From: Zantedeschia hybrid cultivar
Lineage: Eukaryota > Streptophyta > Magnoliopsida > Alismatales > Araceae
Direction of reading: 5' to 3'
Assembly (NCBI GenBank): GCA_030544215.1
Contig: JARZZO010000011.1
Coordinates: 49,287,587-49,351,586, forward strand
Length of the DNA: 64,000 nt
Below the pieces are notes generated by a model. That model ran no database searches. It was not told the DNA's origin and was given only the letters and a program-made list of their open reading frames with translations. Each line of letters opens with the position of its first letter. Within the stretch, counting starts at the first letter, position 1. A program made the position numbers and the translations under genes. This document shows, piece after piece, positions 24,450 through 35,395 of this stretch.

Positions 24450-24528
24450 AAAAAAATTTCGTCTCCGAAATTGTTGCTATAAAAATAACGAGATAAAAAA
24501 TGATGGTACAAGCTCACAAGAGAACTTA

Positions 24529-25730
24529 TCAGAAAAGATAGGGAAACTGTTCTTGCATCTCATCCTCTTGCTCCCAAGTAGCCTCGCCTCTGGAGCGATG
24601 TTGCCAATTCACCTTAACCAGAGGAACAACTTTGTTTCGAAGGACCTGTTCTCTGCGATCCTCAATACGTACTGGAAATTTCGGAAAAGACAAGTCCTCA
24701 GTGACCTCCAACTCCGAGAAGTCCAAGACATGAGACGGATCTTGGACATATTTCCTCAGCAAAGAAACATGGAACACATCGTGTACTCCTGCAAGACTGG
24801 GTGGCAAGGCTAGCTGATACGCCATTTCCCCAATTCGAGCAAGAATGAAAAAAGGCCCAATATATCTTGGACTTTGCTTACCTCGCTTCCCGAATCTCAT
24901 CACACTCTTGGAGATGAGACTCGGAGAAACACGTGATCCCCAACCTCGAACTTAAGCGGTCTCCTACAGATATTTGCATAACTCTTCTACCTGCTCTGCG
25001 TTGTAGTCAACCTCTGCTGCACCACTCTGGCAACCTTAGCACACTGCTGTACCAACTTTGGCCCTACTATGTGCCTCTCGCCAATTTCAGACCAATTCAT
25101 AGGAGATCATATGGCCGCCCGTACAATGCCTCATATGGTGCTATGCCGATACTAGAATGATAACTGTTGTTATAAGTAAACTTCACTGTAGACAAGTGTT
25201 GTTCCCAAAAACCTCCCCAATCTAGGCAACAAGCCTTGAGCATATCCTCCAGTGTCTGAATGGTCCTCTCTGACTATCCATCAGTCTCTGGATGGTAAGC
25301 CGAGCTGAAAGCTAACTGCGTACCCAAGGTCTTCTGAAAACTCCTCCAAAATCTAGAAGTAAATCTCGGATCCCGATTTGACGCGATAGATAAGGGCACC
25401 CCATGCAGAGAGATGATCTTGTCCATAAACAATCTAGCCAACTTACCGACTGACCAGTCCTTCCTAATAGCTAGAAAGTGCGCTGACTTGGTCAATCGAT
25501 CAACAATGACCCAGATCGCGTCTCTTTTGCCGGATGACACGGGCAATCCCATCACAAAGTCCATAGTCACATGTTTCTATTTCCACTCCGGGATCGGTAA
25601 CGGCTGTAACAACCCTCTTGGTCTCTGGTGCTCTGCCTTAACCTGCTGACAAGTCAGGCACCTTACCACATATTCAGCTACGTCCTTCTTTATGCCAGGC
25701 CACCAAAAGTGCCTCCTCAAAAAATGATAT
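24529..25730 (-). pseudogene. G2 integrase, C-terminal and core parts
   Basis: 24903-24529 encodes the integrase tail and a chromodomain-like end (RYIGPFFIL, FHVSLLRKYV, ATWEQEDEM, FPYLF at the C-terminus), typical of Del/Tekay chromoviruses. 25570-25274 encodes the catalytic core (DFVMGLPVS, VIVDRLTKSAHF, RDPRFTSRFW). The segment between (25270-24905) retains similarity but has stops. At 25730 the reading is broken by C3 and resumes at 44321. This enzyme inserts the cDNA; here it is inactive. Confidence 0.85.
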
Positions 25731-27267
25731 TGCTAGTTTAGGTGGCCTATAAGCCAATCTGACTATGTAAATCTCGTTCATTTATTAATATAATGGCATA
25801 ATATTCATTATATGTAAATCACATTGATTCTCGTTTCATAATGAAGTCCGTGAATATGTGCTATACTGATCATATTATGATAAGATCATACTAATGAGAC
25901 TGATACTTAAACACACATATTCTTAATCGTTCATAGTCGGAGGATATCCGAGAAGGACATCGGATATCCGGTTAGACTAGTACAGATTACTCCAGCTCAT
26001 ATGATGAGGGTGACGGATCTCATAAGTCAGTTGTGTGGAGACACTAAGGCGAATCTGTAGGTGCTCATTGGAGAATGAGTTTACTGAACTGATCTGACTG
26101 AATCGCTGGATGGTATTGTACCTCACTGTCAACTAGCTTGATTCTATTGTCGCAGTTGCATGGATGGTCCTCGGACCTGAGACACCAAAGACACCTTGTC
26201 GGTGGACTTCTGTGCTTTGACCTTGGTTTACGAATCTCTAGCCACGGGATTCTAATACGCCAAGGATTGGGTACAGCGGAATACCGTCGAAGGGAATCGT
26301 GTGTCAATAAGGAATCATTCGCTCTCGATACTTAGAGAGAGAATGTTCTAGGAAGGATGCACGGAAGTTCCTGGCCAGGGCGGACGATAATATCGGGAAA
26401 GGAGTTTTCCGATATTCATCAGCGGCATCCAATCCAAGTGAGTCGACCGGTTAGGGTTTGACAGCTCGCCATACCCTGATTGACTCGAGAGCATTGTACG
26501 AATGAAGGATTATATCCATGCGGTAACTGTCGGCGGAAAGGTTCTAAGAGTGGGTTACTTAACCCCAATACCTTTCGGGTTCACGCGGTGTTGCTTGGCA
26601 CCCAATGTGATCGGAGGCCCGGTCGAATTCGATGTGCGACATCAATTCGATTGATTAATTAATTAATAAAGGGTTATTAATTGATTAATAAAGCCAGTGA
26701 GGAGTCATTGGGCTTGTTGGACCATTAACTGGACTGGTACTTGGGCCTAGAGGGTCACACGCAAATGATTCTCAAGGCGATGGATAAATAAGTGGGTTTT
26801 ATACAAACCGGGGGTTTTTATGAAAAACCGTGCGATTAGTATAAAATATAGCGAACGGGCTGAGCAGGCCAAGCTGCTGCTAACTCTAGCCGCCCCTCCT
26901 CTGTTTCTCTCTCTCTCTGGCATCCAGACAGATCCAGATCTGCTCCTCCGCTCTCCGAATCCCGTTTGACGGGAAATCGTCCGCGTGTTGCGGCGACCGG
27001 CGGAGGTTTCGTGGGCTGCGAAGAACGAGGAACGTGAGGATATCCGTCGCGAGGTGGATTGCGTGGACTTCGCTAGAGGCCGGGCACTTGTGCGGCTTGC
27101 GGTGTCGCGCCGACGGAACCGAACGGTTGCAGATTCGAATCCGCACACGGTGAGAACTTCGATTATCCGATAATCTATTTTTGTTTTTTGAAACGGGAAA
27201 ACGGATCGCTGTTTTATTTTATTTTCTACTGCGTGAGCGATCTAGAGAAACCCGAGAAATCCCAACA
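25731..27267 (+). repeat. C3 5' LTR, 1537 bp
   Basis: Starts TGCTAGTTTAGGTGG (one change from TGTTAG in the 3' LTR) and ends ATCCCAACA. TATAAAA at 26840-26846. It contains a TATCGGGAAA-GGAG-TTTTCCGATA hairpin (26391-26413). Confidence 0.93.
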
Positions 27268-27268
27268 G

Positions 27269-27281
27269 TAGTATCAGAGCC
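27269..27281 (+). other. C3 primer-binding site (one mutation)
   Basis: TAGTATCAGAGCC against the consensus TGGTATCAGAGCC, a G-to-A change. Confidence 0.82.
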
Positions 27282-27659
27282 AGGTTCTACTGTTTCTCGT
27301 CCCGTTTCGATCTCCGAATTAATTTTTCCATGAGTTATTCCATGCTTTAACTTCGATTAATTGTTGGATTTGTGTTCATGTGATGAACACGGTTAATTTG
27401 ATTAATATTCTGCAATGTTCGAAATTAATTTTGGGGTTTTTGGAGTTCTTCATGAGATGATGAACCGGGGCTTTTCGGCGGCTTCATACATGCGTCCCAA
27501 GCGTTGGGATGGTGGGCCAGATCTCCGGATCTCTTGGTGATAGTCACCACTACCCACCGGGCATGATAGCCGGCACATGGGTGGCCTTGAAGAGCTGTAA
27601 AATCGAGCCCAAAGATGGTCTTAAACCCTGCAAAATCAAAAATTTGGGGGTTTTTTGGG

Positions 27660-27980
27660 GCTCGGTTAATGCCCCTAACCGGGGCCCACCGGCGTGCCTG
27701 CCGACGCCGGGGGCACCGCCGGCGGGGCAAGGCGGCGCCGGTGGCCCGGCTGCCGGAGCCCTATAGCTCCTCCCCGTCGCCGGCTGCCCCACCCTGCACC
27801 TGCAAAAGATTTTAGGGTTAGGGATGGGGGAGACCTGGTCCCAAGCCGGTCGGACCGGCCCGGACTAGGTCTGGGGGGCCTGGTCGAACCAGGTTCGAGC
27901 CAGGCGCCCACTGTGGGCGCCTGGTCCGAGCCCTGGCTCGGCCAGGGCCCGAGCCCTATGGCTCAGCCAAATGGCTGAGC
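27660..27980 (+). other. GC-rich inverted-repeat block in C3 leader
   Basis: Contains perfect short-loop hairpins such as GGCGCCCA-CTG-TGGGCGCC and GGCTCAGCCA-AA-TGGCTGAGCC. The open frames here have GC-rich low-complexity translations and are not credible genes. Confidence 0.6.
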
Positions 27981-27999
27981 CCTATTCTGTTTTTAAAAT

Positions 28000-28720
28000 C
28001 CTATTGAACCCCAATTTAGCCCATTAGAAAATTTGTAAATTGGATTTTAATTTTAAAGTTCAAAAGGGTTTTGAAAATTAAAATTTATTATTCAATTTTA
28101 TTTTATTTGGGCTTGATGATTTTGAATCATTAGTTAATTAAGGATTTATTAACTAGCAATTAGTTGTTAATTAGTTGGGGTTAATATTAATTTAAATGTT
28201 AAATTGATTATTAACCTCAATTTAACTAATTTAAATGTTAAATTAGTTATTAGTCTAATTGTTAGATTATTAACTATTATTTCATCTAATTGTTAATTAA
28301 TATTTGAGTTAATTATTAATTTAATTTTTAAATTAATAATTAATTTAGATGACTAATTTATGTGTTAAATTAGTAGTCCTTGATTAATTATTTTGTCATT
28401 AATTTAATAGTTACATTAACGATAACTTTAATTGTCTAATTTAAGAGTTAGATTTAATTAATTATTAATTAGTTAGTGTTAATTATTGGTTTAAGAGTTA
28501 AATTGATAATTAACATTAAATGACTAATCTAATTGTTATGTTAGTAGTTAATAATTAATTTGGTTGATTATTAATTTAAGTGTTAAATTATTAATTGACT
28601 TTATTGGATTAATCTAAAAGTTAGATTAGTTATTAATAGTCTAATTGTTAGATTATTAATGGGGATTTAATCTAAGTGTTAGATTATTAGAATTGTTCTA
28701 ATTTGTATGGAATAATCTAG
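28000..28720 (+). repeat. AT-rich hairpin array in C3 leader
   Basis: Repeated TAATCTAA-NNN-TTAGATTA and AATTTAA-NNN-TTAAATT inverted repeats, matching the C1 block at 9000-9860 in style but not in exact sequence. Confidence 0.65.
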
Positions 28721-29551
28721 AATTATTAATTCGGAGTGTGTGCACATGTGATGTGCGTTTAATGCTTTTAAATTTTGATTTAATTACATGTTAAGTTAAT
28801 AAAATAAGTTTTCGAAATTCAAATACCAATTTTGATTGGATCCCAGCTTTTTGAAAGCCAAAGTTATCTATTTTTGAAAACTCTTTTATTTTAGCCATGT
28901 GATGCGCTGAATCATGTGTGGGATGTTTAAAACACACCGTGGTCATGGATATGTACTTATTTAATTATTCATGTGATGGATGATGTGTTTGTGTGGATTG
29001 TGGATGAATGATGGATGTTTATTAAATTGTTAATAAATAGAGATCTGCGTATCTCTCACTCTCTCATTCTCTGATGTATTTCTACCTCCCTCTCTCTTGT
29101 ACTCGCCATAAGGCTCTCTTCTAATTACATGTAATTCTAGAATTAATGTAATATGATCGAAACAACCGAGGAAGGAGCGAGGAGGATCCACAACTGTAAC
29201 CATGAAGGCGAAAAGATGGAGATTTCTTGCCTATGTGTTTGTAGGATATCTAATATAATTGTTGTGTTAGATTGTGTGTGCGTTTGACTGTTGGCTCCAG
29301 TCAAACCCACTGTGCTATCCATGACCACACTAAAGACATGTATGTGATACATTATTTTTCTTTTTGATTATAAATCAAAGCAGGTATAGTATTTAGTAAA
29401 TATATACGATATATTTATATACTATCACCTAGGAGAGACCAAGATAAAAGTTATCTAAATACCCTCAGATAAACTCTAAGCCGTAACGCGAGTAGTTAAG
29501 AACTTACCGCGTGGTCCACCATCGTTATAGTCATAGGATTCGAATCACTTT

Positions 29552-29871
29552 AGGCAGGTTTGTTGTGCTATCCACTAGGTCTACTTAATTGGGACGAGAA
29601 ACTGTGGCTATGGCATTAGATGCCTATATGATTGGAGTAGACGAACCATGTAGCTTTGTTGTACTATCCACAAGGGCTGCATGCAAATCTATGCTCGTCG
29701 CATAACGATGGTTAGCTTGACCAGAATTAATGGTTTGTTGTGCTATCCACAAGGCCATTAAATCTCTGGGGACGGAAGACATGATCAGATATTACAAGGA
29801 GTTGCAAGTCCCATGAGTTGGGTACTCTTTGATTGTATTACAGCTTGTTGTGCTATCCACAAGGCTGTAGT
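29552..29871 (+). other. C3 series of four conserved-loop hairpins (type B)
   Basis: The loop TGTTGTGCTATCCACAAGG (minor variants) recurs at about 29552-29592, 29646-29686, 29724-29762 and 29836-29871. Stems differ but pair: CATGTAGC/GCTGCATG with one G-U pair, TTAATGG/CCATTAA and TACAGC/GCTGTA. The first has the weakest stem. Confidence 0.75.
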
Positions 29872-29901
29872 GCAAGTCTTTGAGATTCTGATCACCACTA
29901 G

Positions 29902-31447
29902 TGTTGGGATTGCGGTGTCGGGATCCGATCCTAAAACGCAGCGGAATAAAATTTTCGGGACCGGATCTATCCCGTTTCGGTCGTTAAAACTAAAACCGAT
30001 GTAGATCGATTTACCTTGCGCGGATTCGAATCCGCGTCCGTTTTCCGATTCCGTCGGAGCGATGCCGCAAGTCGCGCAGATACCCGACCTCTAGCGGTAT
30101 CCATGCGGTTCTCCTCGCGATAGATCGTCCTCGCTTCCTCGCTCGCTGCGGCGCTTGAAGATCCCATCTGACTGCGCGTAATCCGCCGCGACATGCGGAT
30201 TCAGAATCCCTGTCGAACGGGAGGTGGAGCAGTTGGAAACCGCACGCCCAGAGGAGAGAGAAAGTGGGGAAGAACGAATGACGGCTAGGTCAGGGTTGCT
30301 GGCCCCGGACGTAGAATCCGTTCTTTTATAAGAAGTCAGTTTGCGGTTTTTCATAAAAACCCAGACTTATCCGAAATCCTGTCGGATTATCCATCGACTT
30401 GAAAACCATTTGTGTGTGACCCTCTAGGCCCAAATACCAGTCCAGTTAATAGCCCATTAAGTCCAGTAACCCTTTACTGACCCACTGAATTAATTAATAT
30501 CCTTATATTCAATTAATCAGCCGAATTTAATGTCCCACAATAAATTCGGACGGACTGCCGATCACGTTGGATGCCAAGCAACATCGCGTGATCCTGTATG
30601 GCACCGGGGTTATCGCAACCCTCTATTGGAACCTTTCTGTCATCGGTTAGCGTGCGGATATAATCCTTCATCCGTACATTGTTCCCGAATCGACCTAGGG
30701 CATGGTTTACTGTTAAACCCTATTTGGTCGATTCACTTGAATCAGATGCCGCTAATCTGAATCCGATAACTCTTTATCGATTACAGAGTCCGCCCTGGCC
30801 AGGGACTTTAAGCGCATCATTCCCGGAACATTCTCTCTCAAACAACCGAGAGCGGATGATCCCGTATTGAACACACAATTACCTTCGAGGGCATTTCCCT
30901 GAACCCGATCGCTTGACTTATTGATAACCCATGGTTAGGGATTCGTTCGTCAAGGTCAAGAAACCTACCAACAAGATATCTTTGGAGTCTCAGGTCCAAG
31001 GATCATCCACGCAACCGTGACAATTGAATCGAGCTAGTTAACAGTGAGGTGATTACCATCCAGCGATTTATGGTCGGATCAGTTTAGTGAACTCATTCAC
31101 CAATGAGCACCTATAGGTTCAGCATAGTGTCTCCACACAAGTGACTTATGGGATTAGTCACCCTCATCATATGAGCTGAAGTAACCTATACTAGTCTATC
31201 CGGATGTTCGATGTCCTATCTCAAACATCCTATGACTAGGAACAATTAAGAACATGTGTTTATAAGTCTTCGGTCCCGTAATTATGATCTCATCATAATC
31301 CGAAGACTATTGCACATGTTCATGGACTTCATCGTGATACGATAAACACAGATCGAATTAATTACACACAATGAATTATTGCCATTTATTAATAATCTGA
31401 ATAAGTACACAGTATCGGATTGGCTTTGAGACCATCTAATACTAACA
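29902..31447 (-). repeat. C4 3' LTR, 1546 bp
   Basis: Runs TGTTGGGATTGC...ATACTAACA on the plus strand. It differs in length from the other LTR by a 6-bp deletion near 30960. TATA complement TTTTATA at 30324-30330. Confidence 0.94.
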
Positions 31448-31460
31448 ATCTCCCACTTGG
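31448..31460 (-). other. C4 polypurine tract
   Basis: Plus strand ATCTCCCACTTGG next to the 3' LTR, so the coding strand is CCAAGTGGGAGAT, identical to C2. Confidence 0.88.
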
Positions 31461-31461
31461 A

Positions 31462-34400
31462 CTAAAGCCAATCACTTTTATACAGAATACCCATATTCTC
31501 TAAGTGACGCTCAAAAACATTTTGAGACAAAGGCTTTGTAAGTGGATCTGCTATGTTGTCGGCTGAGGGAACTCTTTCCACCACGACATCTCCTCGAGCT
31601 ATAATCTCTCTGATCAGATGAAAGCGCCGCAGAATGTGCTTCGACTTCTGATGAGACCTCGGCTCTTTCGCTTGAGCAATCGCCCCATTGTTGTCATACA
31701 GCAGTGGGGCGGGACCAGATATGCTTTCCACCACACCAAGATCGCCGATGAATTTCTTCATCTATACAGCTTCCTTGGCGGCTTCAGCAGCAGCAATATA
31801 CTCTGCTTCCATTGTCGAATCAGGAGTAGTTTCCTGCTTGGAACTTTTCCAGCTCACTGCTCCCCCGTTGAGCGTGAAAATAAAACCTGATGTTGACTTG
31901 CTGTCGTCAGGATCAGACTGAAAACTCGAGTCAGTGTATCCTTGCAGCTTTAAGTCTCCTCCTCCATACACTAGAAATAGATCCTTAGTCCTTCTCAAGT
32001 ACTTAAGGATGCATTTCACAGCCTTCCAGTGTTCATCACCTGGATCTGCCTGATGTATGCTCGTAACACTTAGAGCATATGCTACATCAGGTCTGGTACA
32101 TAGCATGGCATGCATGATGGACCCTATGGCAGAAGCATAGGGGACTTTATTCATCACTGCCCTCTCTTCAGGTGTCTTGGGAGACTGACCTTTAGAGAGT
32201 GAAATTCCATGTCTCATCGGTATGAGACCTCTCTTGGAATTTTCCATGCCAAACCTTTTGACAATGGTTTCTATGTACATAGATTGGGTTAAAGCTAGCA
32301 TCTTCTTTGATCTATCTCTATAGATCCGTATTCCCAATACGTAAGATGCTTCTCCCAAATCCTTCATGGAGAAGTTCTTTGACAGCCATATCTTTACTGA
32401 TGACATCATTCCTACATCATTCCCAATGTTTAGGATGTCGTCAACGTAATGAACCAGAAATGTGATTGCGCTCCTACTGTTTTTCTTGTATACACATGGC
32501 TCATCTTCATTCTTAATGAAGCCATAAGATTTGATCGCCTCATCAAATCTTATGTTCCAGCTTCGGGATGCTTGCTTCAGTCCATAAATGGACCTTTGCA
32601 ACTTGCATACCATGTCTAGAGATTCTTTGGATGTGAATCCTTCTGATTGTATCATATACACCTCTTCCTCAAGGTTTCCATTGAGGAAGGTAGTCTTCAC
32701 ATCCATCTGCCAGATTTCATAATCATGATAGGCAGCAATGGCAAGAAGAATTCTGATGGACTTAATCATAGCAACGGGTGAAAAGGTTTCGTCATAGTCA
32801 ACACCTTGTCTTTGACGATAGCCTTTTGCCACTAATCTTACTTTATAAGTCTCAATACGTCCATCTACACCGATCTTTCTTTTAAAGATCCATTTGCAGC
32901 CGATAGGTACTATACCATCAGGTAAGTCCACCAAGTTCCAAACTTGGTTGATGTACATGGACTGTATTTCAGAATTCATGGCTTCCCGCCATTTCCCGCC
33001 CTCTGGACTTTCAATGGCCTCTTGGTAAGTCTTACGATCATCATCCTCATTATAGAGCATCCTTGAACCATCCAAATTAATATGTCCCACATATCTTTCT
33101 GGTGGTTTAGGTACTCTTTCTGACCTACGAGGTTCCTGTGTATCAATTTGAACTGGTTCAGAAACTGACGGTTCATCTGATGAACTATTGCCAGTTTGTG
33201 GGTCTGGAACTTCTTCCAGAATTACTTTACTCCCACTGTCCTTCTGGAGAATATAATCTTCTTCCAGAAAGACAGCTCTCCTGGCCACAAACACCTTTTG
33301 TTCGCCAGGATGATAAAAGTAATATCCATAAGTTTCCTTTAGATATCCCACAAATCTGCATTTGTCAGTTATGGATTCCAGCTTATCTGCGTCATGTCTT
33401 TTAACAAGAGCAGGACATCCCCAAACTTTAACATGTTTAAGGTCTGGTTTCCTTCCATTCCATATCTCATATGGAGTGGTCTCAACAGATTTGCTGGGTA
33501 CCTTGTTCAAGATATACATAGCCGAGCTAGGTGCATATCCCCATAAGGACACTGGTAATTTGGATATGCTCATCATGGATCGCACCATTTCCATTAATGT
33601 GCGATTTCTCCTTTCTGATACACCATTCATCTGAGGTGTATAAGGAGGTGTAAGCTGAGAAATGATACCATTATCCTTTAAGTATTTAATGAACTCAGTA
33701 CTCAAGTATTCACCACCCCGATCAGATCGGATGGTTTTTATACTCTTTCCTGTTTGATTTTCTACTTCATTCTTAAATTCTTTGAATTTCTCAAAGGCTT
33801 CAGATTTATACTTCAATAAGTATACATACCCAAACCTTGAGTAATCATCAATGAACGTGATGAAGTATGAGAAACCACCAATGGCTTGGGTTGACATAGG
33901 ACCACATACATCTGAATGTATGAGTTCTAATATGCCTTTGGCTCGTTCTCCAGTTCCACTAAATGGAGACTTAGCCATTTTACCCATTAAACTTGACTCA
34001 CAGGTTACATATGATTCATAATCAAATGGATCCAAATATCCATCTTTATGCAACCTTTGGAGTCTGTTTTCACCAATGTGTCCAAGCCTACAATGCCACA
34101 AGTAGGCTTTGTTCATTTCATACTTACTTCTTTTAATTGAAGAACCGATATGTAAATTATCATGAGACACATTCAATAGATATAAACCATTGGATAAAAT
34201 AGCATAAGCTATTAATTTATTTCTGAAATAAATTGAACAACTATTGTTCCCAAAATTTAAATTGTATCTAATTCTATCTAAACATGAAATAGAAATGATG
34301 TTCCTTATTATGCTAGGTACATAATAACATTCATCTAATAAAAATGTGTCTCCGGATGGTAGCTTGAGCTTCACTGTCTCCACAGCGATCGCCGCAACTC

Positions 34401-34741
34401 TTGCGCCGTTACCTAGTCTCAGTTCCACCTCGCTGGTCCTCAGCTTACGCCTTCTTGTCAGTGCCTGCACAGAATTGCAGATATGAGATACACATCCAGT
34501 ATATAATACCCATGATGTACAATCTCTTATTGACAAGTTTACATCTATCATATAGATACCTGAAGCGTCCTGCTGCTTCACAGTTCCTTGAGCCTTGTCC
34601 TTGAGGTATTCCTTGCAATTCCTCTTCCAATGCCCTTTCTGGTGACAGTAGAAGCAATCACCTTTCTCAGCACTTTTGCCCTTGTCTTTCTTGACAACCT
34701 TTTGCCTTTCTCTGAACCTTGTTCTTATTCTTTCGAAAAGC
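31462..34741 (-). pseudogene. pol: C4 copia Pol (protease, integrase, RT, RNase H), nearly open
   Basis: A 939-codon open stretch (34581-31762) holds the protease region (WVLYTGC: catalytic Asp of DTG replaced by Tyr at about residue 27), gag-pre-integrase (LWHCRLGHIGE), integrase core (HSDVCG, RSDRGGEY and the glutamate of SERRN), RT (CKWIFKRK, YVDDI) and the start of RNase H (EAEYIAAAEA). A TGG-to-TAG change at 31762-31764, confirmed against C2, separates the last part of RNase H (31761-31462, ending KSDWL). Upstream, a 1-nt insertion near 34705 and a stop at 34742 separate it from Gag. The family makes a single Gag-Pol polyprotein. Tork/Angela-like lineage is a guess. Confidence 0.9.
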
Positions 34742-35395
34742 TTAGACTACAAGTCTTTTTCTGTTGGTCTTACCAACCATTAGGACTTGGGGTTTATCCT
34801 TCACAAGGTTCCCCTCAGCAGTGTTTAACATGTTCAACAGTTCAGCTAAGGTGGCCTGGATCTTGTTCATGTTGAAATTGACGATGAACTGAGCATATGA
34901 AGGTGGAAGTGAAGACAACACAAGGTCTGTGTGCATCTCCTTGGGAAGTGTAATCCCAAGAGCATCCAGCCTCTCCACCCATTCAATCATCTTCAGCACG
35001 TGATTCTGTACTGAAGTTCCCTCTGCCATCTGAGCCTTGAACAGATTCTTCGATATCTCATATCGTTCGATTCTGCTCTGCTCACCAAAGAGCTCCTTCA
35101 AGTGGAGCATGATGGATCTAGCATCCATCTCTTCATGTTGCCTCTGCAACTCATTGCTCATAGAGGCTAACATATAGCATTGGGCCATGGTGGAATCCTC
35201 CTTCCATTTTTCATACGCTATCATTTCCTCCTCTGGAGCATCTAATGCTGGTTCAACAGGAGGTTCAGTATCCAAGACGTAGGCAATCTGCTCAGACCTG
35301 AGGACTATCTTCAGGTTTCTGAGCCAGTCTGAGTAATTGGTGCCTGTCAAATGGTTGGCATCAAGTATGCCTCGCAACGGGTTATGGTGCGACAT
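34742..35395 (-). CDS. gag: C4 copia Gag (capsid part)
   Basis: 217 residues starting MSHHNPLRGILDAN, with the plant copia Gag core (YSDWLRNLKIVLRSEQIAYV, then a UBN2-like helical region to about residue 190). The frame ends at TAA at 34742-34744, where C2 has CAA, so the stop is a C-to-T mutation. The zinc knuckle (CFYCHQKGHWKRNC, about 34664-34623) lies beyond the stop and beyond a frameshift. This copy shows the full-length Gag that C1 and C3 lack. The start is placed at the first ATG after the leader, conserved in all four copies. Confidence 0.88.
   Translation of the reverse strand: MSHHNPLRGILDANHLTGTNYSDWLRNLKIVLRSEQIAYVLDTEPPVEPALDAPEEEMIAYEKWKEDSTMAQCYMLASMSNELQRQHEEMDARSIMLHLKELFGEQSRIERYEISKNLFKAQMAEGTSVQNHVLKMIEWVERLDALGITLPKEMHTDLVLSSLPPSYAQFIVNFNMNKIQATLAELLNMLNTAEGNLVKDKPQVLMVGKTNRKRLVV

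Larger units (their letters stand above)
27282..29901 (+). other. C3 long leader, first part
   Basis: No gene. Same order of elements as C1: GTGTTCAT-GTG-ATGAACAC hairpin (about 27370-27390), GTTCTTCAT type hairpin (about 27442-27466), GC-rich block (27660-27980), AT-rich hairpin block (28000-28720), CTCTCT run (about 29055-29100), GTTTGACTG hairpin (about 29281-29307), then four type-B hairpins. It is cut at 29901 by C4 and resumes at 39189. Confidence 0.7.

Noticed and set aside
27425..27978. Several overlapping open frames in GC-rich sequence (also 13116-13547 and 36901-37385)
   Set aside because: Gly/Pro/Arg/Ala-rich translations in all frames of GC-rich inverted repeats in copia leaders. 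Low complexity keeps frames open by chance.
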